From Malaciobacter molluscorum LMG 25693 (GTDB lineage: Bacteria > Campylobacterota > Campylobacteria > Campylobacterales > Arcobacteraceae), in contig NZ_CP032098.1 of the NCBI RefSeq assembly GCF_003544935.1, positions 620,001 to 684,000 on the forward strand: DNA of 64,000 nt. The letters are read 5' to 3'. A model generated the notes under the pieces. The model was not told the origin of the DNA. It did not search any database and saw only the letters and a list, made by a program, of their open reading frames with translations. The position numbers were made by a program, and so were the translations under genes. Positions 57,028 to 64,000 of the stretch are shown piece by piece (the stretch's first letter is position 1; the number at the start of each line of letters is the position of its first letter).

Positions 57028-58608
57028 ATGAAAAAAGTTTTTCTATTCTTTCTTGCTTCAATCCTTATTTTTCTAGGGTTAGTTTATGGCCTTCTATTTA
57101 CTCCAACGGGAAATTCAATAGTAGCTTCATATATTCAAAATAGTGTAAATGAAAAGCTAACGCAAGCAGATTTTAAAGTTGAAGAGTTTTCTTTAACAAC
57201 AAGTAAGATTAATTTTGTAGCAAATATTGATTCAAATTCAAAAATCAATATTTCTGGTGATTTGGCACTTTTAAGTAAAAGTGTAGATTTAAACTATGAA
57301 GTAAATATAAAAGATTTATCAAAATTAGAAAAATTTACTAATCAAAAATTAAATGGTAGTTTTTTTACAAAAGGTATTTTGAAAGGTGATCAAAAACTTG
57401 TAGATATAAAAGGTATAAGTGACATCTTCGAAAGTGAAACTAATTATGATGTAAAATTAGTAGATTTTAAACCTTCACAAGTAAATTTTTTAGTAAATAA
57501 AGCAAAAATCGAAAAACTTCTTTATACTTTAAATCAACCAATTTACGCTCAAGGATTAGTAAATATTGATGGTAAAATAAAAAATGCAAATTTAGATTCT
57601 TTAGACGGGATTATAGCAACTATTATTACTGATGGTAAAGTAAATAACAATGTTGTAAATACTGCATTTAATCAAAAACTAAAATCTTTGATTAGTTTCA
57701 AAGGTGATATAGTTACAAATCTTGAACCAAATAAAGCTATATCAAAAATAGATTTTTTTACAACACCTGCAAATATATTTGTAAAAAAAGCAACTGTTGA
57801 TTTAAAAACAATGAAAATAAATAGTGATTATTTATTAAGTATTGCAGATTTGTCTAATCTTTATGACTTTACTCAAACAAAAATGAGAGGAGCTATAAAT
57901 TTAGATGGGAATATTGAAAAAACTGCAAAAGATTTAAAAGTTGATGGAAAATCAAATCTATTATCTGGAAGATTTAACTTTAATTTAGTAAATGATGATT
58001 TAAAAGCAGATATAAAAGATATTGATTTAAGAAAATTAACTCATATGATGTATTATCCAGATTTCTTTTCATCTAAAGCAGATGCAAATGTAGCATTTAA
58101 TACAAAAACTCAAAAAGGTAGTATTGATGCAAAATTATTAAATGGTCAATTTTTACCAAATGAATTCTCAACTTTAATTAATACATTTGCTAAATTTGAT
58201 ATTACAAAAGAGATTTATGAAGAGATTGATTTAAAATCTGACATTGATAAAAAAGTAATAAACTCTGTTATTAATATGAAAAGTAAACTTACTGAAATCA
58301 GTGTACCAAAAAGTAAAATTGATTTAAATAAATCAACAATTGATGCACAAATTCAAACAAAACTTAAAGGTATTGAGTTTAATACAGTTGTTTCAGGGAA
58401 CTTAAATAGTCCAAAAGTTTCAGTAGATACAACAGAACTTTTAAAACTAAAAATAAAAAAAGAGGGAAAAAAGTTCATTAAGAAAAATAAAGAGAAATTA
58501 AAAGAAAAACTAAAAGAAAAATTAAGAGAAAAACTTGGAGCTGAAGCTAGCGGTCAAACTGCAGATGATATTATAAATGGCTTTAGAGCTTTTTTTGGGA
58601 ATAACTAA
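57028..58608 (+). CDS. AsmA-like large periplasmic protein
   Basis: A 526-residue protein with one N-terminal membrane anchor (about 3-25, then LLFTPTGNSIVASYIQ) and a long beta-rich periplasmic domain made of short repeating strands, as in the AsmA/TamB-like envelope proteins. The C-terminus is a highly charged helix, KKNKEKLKEKLKEKLREKLG (three KEKL/REKL repeats), followed by TADDIINGFRAFFG. AsmA-like proteins are linked to lipid movement between membranes; here the role is inferred. Single gene with a terminator-like hairpin after it. Confidence 0.6.
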   Translation: MKKVFLFFLASILIFLGLVYGLLFTPTGNSIVASYIQNSVNEKLTQADFKVEEFSLTTSKINFVANIDSNSKINISGDLALLSKSVDLNYEVNIKDLSKLEKFTNQKLNGSFFTKGILKGDQKLVDIKGISDIFESETNYDVKLVDFKPSQVNFLVNKAKIEKLLYTLNQPIYAQGLVNIDGKIKNANLDSLDGIIATIITDGKVNNNVVNTAFNQKLKSLISFKGDIVTNLEPNKAISKIDFFTTPANIFVKKATVDLKTMKINSDYLLSIADLSNLYDFTQTKMRGAINLDGNIEKTAKDLKVDGKSNLLSGRFNFNLVNDDLKADIKDIDLRKLTHMMYYPDFFSSKADANVAFNTKTQKGSIDAKLLNGQFLPNEFSTLINTFAKFDITKEIYEEIDLKSDIDKKVINSVINMKSKLTEISVPKSKIDLNKSTIDAQIQTKLKGIEFNTVVSGNLNSPKVSVDTTELLKLKIKKEGKKFIKKNKEKLKEKLKEKLREKLGAEASGQTADDIINGFRAFFGNN

Positions 58609-58613
58609 ATATT

Positions 58614-58635
58614 AAACAGAGTTTTTACTCTGTTT
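58614..58635 (+). terminator. Hairpin after the AsmA-like gene
   Basis: AAACAGAGT / ACTCTGTTT perfect 9-bp stem with a 4-nt T loop, 5 nt after the stop codon. Only a short T-containing tail follows. Confidence 0.6.
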
Positions 58636-58665
58636 ATCTACATAATAATAAAAATTAATTCATTT

Positions 58666-58680
58666 TGATAATCATTGTCA
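58666..58680. promoter_or_regulatory. Fur box
   Basis: TGATAATCATTGTCA matches the 7-1-7 Fur core TGATAATnATTATCA at all but one position. It lies 82 nt before the imelysin operon start, indicating repression by Fur when iron is plentiful. Confidence 0.75.
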
Positions 58681-58761
58681 TTTTTAAGTAATATTTAAAC
58701 TATCTTTGGATTTAATACCGTATTGATAATAAATATTAAAATTAAAACAAAGGAAACTTAA

Positions 58762-60123
58762 ATGGCATTTTCAAAATCGAAAATATTTGTTGTATCACTT
58801 TCATTTGCTGCTGCATTGGCATTGACAGGTTGTGCTACTTCAAACCACTATACAGAAACTAAAATCCAAAAAGAGATAACTGCACAAAGTTTACTTTCAA
58901 CATATGCTGATATTGCATTAGCTAATTATAAAGATGCATTAAAAGATGCAAAAAAATTAGATAAAGCTATAGAAAAATTTGCGAAAAATCCTACACAAAT
59001 TAATCTTGAAGAAGCAAAAGCTGCTTGGTTACAAGCAAGAGAAAGTTATGGACAAACTGAAATCTTTAGATTATCAAATGGTCCAATTGATGCAGAAGAA
59101 GGATGGGTAGCTGAAGCGTATGGTGCTTTAGAAGGACAAATAAATGCTTGGCCTTTAGATGAAAATATGATTGATTATACAATTGATGCAAATGGTAAGA
59201 GAACATCAGGAAATATTATTGATACAAAAGGAAAATTTAATCCTGGTGGAGAAGATAGTAAAACTGTAGATGTAAATAAAATCACAGTTGATTCATTAAC
59301 TGCATTAAATGAAAATGGTGGAGAAGCAAATGTTTCTACAGGATACCATGCAGTAGAGTTTTTACTTTGGGGACAAGATCAAGATTATTCTAACTTTATG
59401 AAAGATGCAGTATCTCATGGACCATTGACTGCTGGTCAAAGACCACTAAGTGATTTTACTTCAGATAAATATGCTCAAAGAAGATTAGATTATTTAAAAG
59501 TATCAAGTAAAAAAATTGTAGATGATTTAGCTATTGTTACAAGTGCTTGGGAAAAAAATCTAAATGGAAATACAGGTCTTTATAGAGCTGCTTTTTTAGG
59601 AGAGCTTAAGGGTGCAAATGCATCAAAAAATCTTTCTTCAAAAGATGCATTAAGACAAGTTTTCGCTGGTATGGGTGTATTTGTTAAATCAGAATTAGCA
59701 AATGAAAGAATTGCTGTTGCTGTATTAACTCCAAGTGAAGAAGATGAACATTCTTGTTTCTCTGATAATACACATAGAGATATTTATACAAACTATCTTG
59801 GATTTAAAAATGTTTTATTTGGAACATATAATGGAAGAAGTTTTGGTAAAGCTATGATCGATACTGTTGATGCAAAAACAAAACAAAAAATGCTTGATTT
59901 AATGACTTCAATAGAAGAGAAAATTGCAAGTATAAATACAATTGCAGAGACATCAAGACACTTTGATTATCAAATCCGTCCAGATGATCCTCAAGCAAGA
60001 GTTATTGTGAAACTAAAAAATCAACTAAGAAAATTAGGTGATGAAATGGTTAATGTTTCAAAAGCAAATGGAATTGATTTATCGACAAATGATGTTACAG
60101 ATCCTGAAGAAACAAAACTTTAA
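58762..60123 (+). CDS. Imelysin-family lipoprotein
   Basis: A 453-residue lipoprotein with lipobox ALTGC (Cys23). The imelysin signature GxHxxE is GYHAVEFLLWG with His196 and Glu199. A second conserved part, QRRLDYLKVSSKKIVDDL, and the late CFSDNTHRDIYTNYLG stretch match iron-regulated imelysin (IrpA-like) proteins. These periplasmic proteins are thought to take part in iron uptake. First gene of a five-gene operon with a Fur box upstream. Confidence 0.88.
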   Translation: MAFSKSKIFVVSLSFAAALALTGCATSNHYTETKIQKEITAQSLLSTYADIALANYKDALKDAKKLDKAIEKFAKNPTQINLEEAKAAWLQARESYGQTEIFRLSNGPIDAEEGWVAEAYGALEGQINAWPLDENMIDYTIDANGKRTSGNIIDTKGKFNPGGEDSKTVDVNKITVDSLTALNENGGEANVSTGYHAVEFLLWGQDQDYSNFMKDAVSHGPLTAGQRPLSDFTSDKYAQRRLDYLKVSSKKIVDDLAIVTSAWEKNLNGNTGLYRAAFLGELKGANASKNLSSKDALRQVFAGMGVFVKSELANERIAVAVLTPSEEDEHSCFSDNTHRDIYTNYLGFKNVLFGTYNGRSFGKAMIDTVDAKTKQKMLDLMTSIEEKIASINTIAETSRHFDYQIRPDDPQARVIVKLKNQLRKLGDEMVNVSKANGIDLSTNDVTDPEETKL

Positions 60124-61489
60124 TTTTTCAATAAAAAAGCTAATACTACTTAAAAGTCTTGTAGCCATTTTTGCTACAGGGCTTTTTGCCGTTAATAATA
60201 GTAGTGATGTTTTTACAGAAAAATTATCTAAAAAAAGTATATTCCAGCCAATAAAAGGTTTGAATAATAAAGAGTATGACAAATATATATTAGGAAAAAG
60301 TTTCTTTAGAATTCCATGGGTTGAATCACCTAGTGCAACAACAGCAAGGGATGGCTTAGGACCTTTATATAATGCTAATACATGTATTTCCTGTCATCCA
60401 GCTAATGGAAGAGGCAATCTTTACACAAAAAACAACACTATATCAAGAGCTTTAGTTGTTAGATTATCTATAAAAAACGATAATTCAAAAGAGCATAAAC
60501 AAATATTTGAAAAGGTTGGTTTTATTCCAGAACCTGTTTATGGTGCACAATTATCAATAAATGCAGTTCATGGTGTGAAATTTGAAGGAAAACCAAATAT
60601 AAAATATGAGAAAAAAGAAGTTGTTTTTCCTGATAAAGAAGTTGCTACTTTATTAAAACCCATTTATATTTTAGAAGATTTAAATTATGGAAAATTACAT
60701 AAAGATACAGTAATTTCATATAGATTAGCTCCTACTTTAATGGGCATGGGATTAATAGAATTAATATCAAATGAGCAGATTTTAAAAAATGAAGATATTG
60801 ATGATAAAAATGGTGATGGAATATCTGGTAAAGCAAACTGGGTTTACTCTTCTTTGACAAATAAATTAGAACTTGGACGATACACTTGGAAAGCAAGTGT
60901 TGCAACTGTTTTAGAACAAATTGCAAATGCAATGCACAATGATATGGGACTTACTACTTTTTTACATAAAACTCAAAATTGTACTAAATATCAAAAAGAG
61001 TGTAATGAAGCACCAAAAGATTTAAAGTATGAGTTCGATGTGCCTAAACATAGACTTGATTCTGTTGAGTATTATTTAGCAAACTCAAAAGTATATAAAC
61101 CAAAAGAAGATAAAGAGTTTAAAAAAGGCTTAGAATTATTTAAGCAAGTTGGTTGTGCATCTTGTCATATTACTAGTTTTGATACAAAAATAGGGAAGAT
61201 TAGACCTTATTCTGATTTTTTATTACATGATATGGGTGAGGAATTAGCAGATAATAGAGTTGAATTTGAAGCATCAGGAAGTGAATTTCGAACAGCACCT
61301 TTATGGGGCTTAGCTTTGCATGAGAAAATAAATAAAAAGAAGCCAAGATTACTTCATGATGGAAGAGCTAGAAATTTTCAAGAAGCTATACTTTGGCATG
61401 GTGGTGAGGGTTTAACAGCCAAAAAGAATTATATGAATTTATCAAAAAGCAAAAGAGAAGAATTAATCAAATTTTTAGGAAAGTTATAA
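60092..61489 (+). CDS. Diheme c-type protein of the DUF1111 family
   Basis: About 465 residues with a secretory signal (hydrophobic run LILLKSLVAIFATGLFA). Two c-type heme sites: CISCHPANGRG at residues 98-102 and CASCH at 355-359. DUF1111 proteins are diheme relatives of MauG/cytochrome c peroxidases, described as thiol or iron oxidoreductases. The start is uncertain: ATG 60092 and 60089 lie within the upstream gene, with no clear ribosome site, but a start after the imelysin stop would cut the signal peptide. Operon position with imelysin is a recurrent arrangement. Confidence 0.85.
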   Translation: MLQILKKQNFNFSIKKLILLKSLVAIFATGLFAVNNSSDVFTEKLSKKSIFQPIKGLNNKEYDKYILGKSFFRIPWVESPSATTARDGLGPLYNANTCISCHPANGRGNLYTKNNTISRALVVRLSIKNDNSKEHKQIFEKVGFIPEPVYGAQLSINAVHGVKFEGKPNIKYEKKEVVFPDKEVATLLKPIYILEDLNYGKLHKDTVISYRLAPTLMGMGLIELISNEQILKNEDIDDKNGDGISGKANWVYSSLTNKLELGRYTWKASVATVLEQIANAMHNDMGLTTFLHKTQNCTKYQKECNEAPKDLKYEFDVPKHRLDSVEYYLANSKVYKPKEDKEFKKGLELFKQVGCASCHITSFDTKIGKIRPYSDFLLHDMGEELADNRVEFEASGSEFRTAPLWGLALHEKINKKKPRLLHDGRARNFQEAILWHGGEGLTAKKNYMNLSKSKREELIKFLGKL

Positions 61490-62436
61490 TGAAAAAAATA
61501 GTTATATTATTTATGTTTTTAGTTTCATTTGGATTTTCAAATACATTTACACAAGTAATAAAAAATGTATCTTTACCAAATGCAAATCAAGCTGTAAAGG
61601 ATTTAAAAAATTTACAAAAATCATATAGTAAAGATGATTTTAAGAAGTTTGCATACTCTTGGAAAAAAGTGCAAGCTTTATATTTAGCAGGTACAATTGA
61701 TAGTGATTATATTGATAATCCAAGATATATTGATATTTTTCATCAAGGACATGAAGATATTGTAACACAATTAAACAGAGCAATAAAATCAACAGATGAT
61801 GCAAAAATCACTCTATTTAAAAATTCTACAAAAAGTATAAATGCAGTTGAATATATACTTTTTAAGGATGACAAAAAATTAACAAAAAGAGAAAAAGATT
61901 TATTGGATGTGATGTTTAGTGCAATTCTTTCACACTTAAAAGAGGTTCAAGAAGTTTATGCTGATTATGCAAAAAATAATAAAGAGACAATAGATGAAGA
62001 GACAGGAAATGCAGCAATAATAAATACTTTAATTGATTCTACTTATAAATTAAAAGAGTGGAGAGTAGGTGAGCCTGCTGGATTAACTATGAAATATAAA
62101 GGTAAACCTGATAATAAAAGAGCTGAATATTATCTATCTCAACAAAGTTTTGCTGCAATTAGAGCAATTTTAGAAACACATGATGATGTTATTGGTGATA
62201 AAAAATATAAAAACTTCGCAACAATGGCTGTATATAGTGGAGCAAAACCTCAAGTAATTGAAGTAAGAAAAGCACTTGAAAAAGTAAAAGAAGAGTTAGC
62301 AAAATTAAAAACAGATGATTTTTCAAATGCGCAAGATTTATATAAAGCCATGGTAACTTTTCATAATTCATACTATTTGTCACTAATTGAGCAACTTTCA
62401 GTTACTGCAAAAATTTTAGAAGCAGATGGTGACTAA
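61489..62436 (+). CDS. Second imelysin-family protein, with altered metal motif
   Basis: A 315-residue secreted protein (signal MKKIVILFMFLVSFGFSN). The fold matches imelysin, with the motif region SINAVEYILFKD at 116-127: the His of GxHxxE is Asn118, while Glu121 is kept. A second conserved stretch, KEWRVGEPAG and QQSFAAIRAILETHDDVIG, is typical of the family. It abuts the DUF1111 gene (shared A of the stop/start) and likely has a related role in iron handling with different metal binding. Confidence 0.8.
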   Translation: MKKIVILFMFLVSFGFSNTFTQVIKNVSLPNANQAVKDLKNLQKSYSKDDFKKFAYSWKKVQALYLAGTIDSDYIDNPRYIDIFHQGHEDIVTQLNRAIKSTDDAKITLFKNSTKSINAVEYILFKDDKKLTKREKDLLDVMFSAILSHLKEVQEVYADYAKNNKETIDEETGNAAIINTLIDSTYKLKEWRVGEPAGLTMKYKGKPDNKRAEYYLSQQSFAAIRAILETHDDVIGDKKYKNFATMAVYSGAKPQVIEVRKALEKVKEELAKLKTDDFSNAQDLYKAMVTFHNSYYLSLIEQLSVTAKILEADGD

Positions 62437-62438
62437 TT

Positions 62439-63341
62439 TTGGATTTTGTACTTGAATATCTTACCAATCCAAATAAAAGAGTATTTTGGGGATTTTTATT
62501 AAGTTCTTTTATTATTGCACTTATTTGTGTATATGTAAAAAAAGATAGATCTAAAAGAATACTTTTTTCTTCAAAACTTTGGTGGCATCCAAGTGCAAGA
62601 GTTGATTATGTATATTTTTTATTTTCATATTTTATAAAAGTTTTTATGATTTATCCAGTTGTTGTAAGTGCAAAAACTATAGCTTTAGGAGTAAATAGTT
62701 TTATGATACAAGAGTTTGGATTTTATAGGATTACTTCTTTATCTTATGGAAGTATTATGATTTTATATACGTTGTGTCTTTTTGTTGTAAGTGATTTTAC
62801 AAGATACTGGACACATAGATTTTTACATACTATTCCATTTTTATGGCATTTTCATAAAGTACATCATAGTGCAAAAGTTTTAAATCCATTGACTTTTTAT
62901 AGAGTCCATCCAGTTGAGAATATTCTTTTTGGATTTAGATATTCTTTAAGTATTGGAGTTGTTACTGGAGTATTTATATACTATTTTGGTGCGATGTTAA
63001 GTCTTTTTGATATTTTTGGTGTAAATATATTTATTTTTGTATTTTCACTAATTGGTACAAATTTAAGACATTCTCATGTGAAGTTTACTTATTTTTCATT
63101 TCTAGAAAAATGGCTAATTTCACCTTATATGCATCAAATACATCATAGTACAAAACATTTTGATAGAAACTATGGAGGATATTTAGCTATTTGGGATAGA
63201 TTATTTAATACTTTAACTTTATCAAAAGATGTTAAAAGTATGAAGTTTGGATTAAGAAAGGAGCAGATGAAAGATTATGATAATATCTTTAAACTTTTTT
63301 TTACTCCTTTTTTTAGTTTATTAAAAAGGAAACAAAGATGA
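62439..63341 (+). CDS. Fatty acid hydroxylase/sterol desaturase superfamily protein
   Basis: A 300-residue membrane protein starting with TTG right after the imelysin stop. About five membrane helices and the di-iron histidine boxes: HRFLH, HKVHH (HxxHH) and HQIHH (HxxHH), followed by a further FDRNYGG motif. Such enzymes use a non-heme di-iron centre to hydroxylate or desaturate lipids; the substrate here is unknown. Its presence in an iron-regulated operon of periplasmic iron proteins is unusual. It overlaps the next gene by 4 nt (ATGA). Confidence 0.85.
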   Translation: MDFVLEYLTNPNKRVFWGFLLSSFIIALICVYVKKDRSKRILFSSKLWWHPSARVDYVYFLFSYFIKVFMIYPVVVSAKTIALGVNSFMIQEFGFYRITSLSYGSIMILYTLCLFVVSDFTRYWTHRFLHTIPFLWHFHKVHHSAKVLNPLTFYRVHPVENILFGFRYSLSIGVVTGVFIYYFGAMLSLFDIFGVNIFIFVFSLIGTNLRHSHVKFTYFSFLEKWLISPYMHQIHHSTKHFDRNYGGYLAIWDRLFNTLTLSKDVKSMKFGLRKEQMKDYDNIFKLFFTPFFSLLKRKQR

Positions 63342-64000
63342 ATAATTATTTAAAGATTTTAGGATTTTTATTTGTTGGGTTATTTATTGTTGGATGTAAT
63401 AGTTCATCACTAAGTAAAGAACAATTAGCAAAGATACAACTTGAAAAAGAGAAATTAGGGCAAGTTCTATTTTTTGATAAAAACTTATCTAAAAATAGAA
63501 CTCAAAGTTGTTCTACTTGTCATAACCCTCAAACTGGATTTACTGATAATAGAGATAATGGAGTTGAAAAAATGGCTTCATTGGGAGATGATGGAAAATC
63601 AATAGGTGATAGAGAAGCACCAAGTGCTGCATATGCAAAATTTTCTCCAAAATTCCATTATGATGCTAAGAAAAAAGAGTATATTGGTGGACAGTTTTGG
63701 GATGGAAGAGAAGCAACTTTAGCAGGGCAAGCAGGTGGACCTCCATTAAATCCAGCAGAAATGGGAATGCCAAGTAAAAAAGCAGTTGTAAATAGACTAA
63801 AAGAAAATGAATTTTATGTAAAACAGTTCAAAAAAATATATGGTGAAGATATTTTCAAATCAGATGAAAAAGCATATACTGCTATGACTAAAGTAATTGA
63901 AGCATTTGAGATGACAAAAGAGTTTGCACCTTTTGATTCTAAATATGATAGATACTTAAAAGGTGAATATGATTTGACTCCACTTGAAGATTTAGGAAAA
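63338..64000 (+). CDS. Cytochrome c peroxidase (diheme), 3' end outside window
   Basis: The first 221 residues are present. Lipobox FIVGC (Cys20), then a first heme site CSTCH at 58-62 with NPQTGFTDN, and [16 protein letters not shown] plus [10 protein letters not shown], typical of bacterial diheme cytochrome c peroxidases. The second heme site lies beyond the window. It reduces hydrogen peroxide with electrons from cytochrome c in the periplasm. Here it is lipid-anchored and is the last visible gene of the Fur-linked operon. Confidence 0.9.
   Translation, partial: MNNYLKILGFLFVGLFIVGCNSSSLSKEQLAKIQLEKEKLGQVLFFDKNLSKNRTQSCSTCHNPQTGFTDNRDNGVEKMASLGDDGKSIGDREAPSAAYAKFSPKFHYDAKKKEYIGGQFWDGREATLAGQAGGPPLNPAEMGMPSKKAVVNRLKENEFYVKQFKKIYGEDIFKSDEKAYTAMTKVIEAFEMTKEFAPFDSKYDRYLKGEYDLTPLEDLGK

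Noticed and set aside
1-64000. CRISPR arrays, IS elements, phage genes or rRNA
   Set aside because: No regularly spaced repeats, transposase/integrase frames or rRNA-like sequence were seen by eye.

Overview
The window is AT-rich, densely coded bacterial chromosome. Its gene content points to Campylobacterota, most likely an Arcobacter-type (Arcobacteraceae) organism. The grounds are a SoxB thiosulfate-oxidation gene, an F0 subunit c that starts with a signal-like segment, many 7TMR-DISM histidine kinases, three chemoreceptors, DUF808 and DUF1111 proteins, and strong A/T-ending codon use. No insertion sequences, phage genes, CRISPR arrays or rRNA genes were seen. There is one tRNA (Leu, anticodon GAG).

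Layout. 1-3.8 kb: the 3' end of soxB, a terminator, then a tight run of small secreted redox/sulfur-type proteins (thioredoxin fold, MOSC, DsrE-like), a secreted alpha/beta hydrolase and a degenerate double HD-GYP protein. 3.9-6.5 kb: valS. 6.5-15.6 kb: a lipoprotein, two histidine kinase/response regulator pairs of the same design facing each other, and an RND pump in the operon of the second pair. 15.7-22.6 kb: a surface-adhesin locus holding a two-partner-secretion exoprotein (broken by two frameshifts), its intact TpsB transporter, and a convergent LapD-like receptor and LapG-like periplasmic protease. 22.6-33 kb: mostly housekeeping genes (MFS transporter, rdgB, three pseudopilin-like genes, proC, bamD, lon, rhomboid, dinB, tRNA-Leu) with a few small unknowns.

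33-57 kb: an HBM-type chemoreceptor, a GlxA-type AraC regulator, a metallo-beta-lactamase-fold hydrolase, a complete RND/adaptor/TolC efflux operon, a DUF808 membrane protein, the nickel importer operon nikABCDE followed by a GNAT acetyltransferase, a NIT-PAS-GGDEF cyclase, two convergent Cache chemoreceptors that share a 161-nt perfect inverted repeat, and atpE. 57-64 kb: an AsmA-like protein, then a Fur-box-preceded operon of imelysin, diheme DUF1111 protein, second imelysin, di-iron membrane hydroxylase and a cytochrome c peroxidase cut by the window edge.

The window is rich in sensing and envelope functions: two-component systems next to pumps and adhesin, c-di-GMP-type effectors (LapD-like, HD-GYP-like, GGDEF), chemotaxis, and metal (Ni, Fe) acquisition. 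The most interesting candidates are the TPS-LapD-LapG locus, the Fur-linked imelysin/diheme/hydroxylase/peroxidase operon, a sensor kinase that appears to start at ATT, and the homogenised chemoreceptor inverted repeat.
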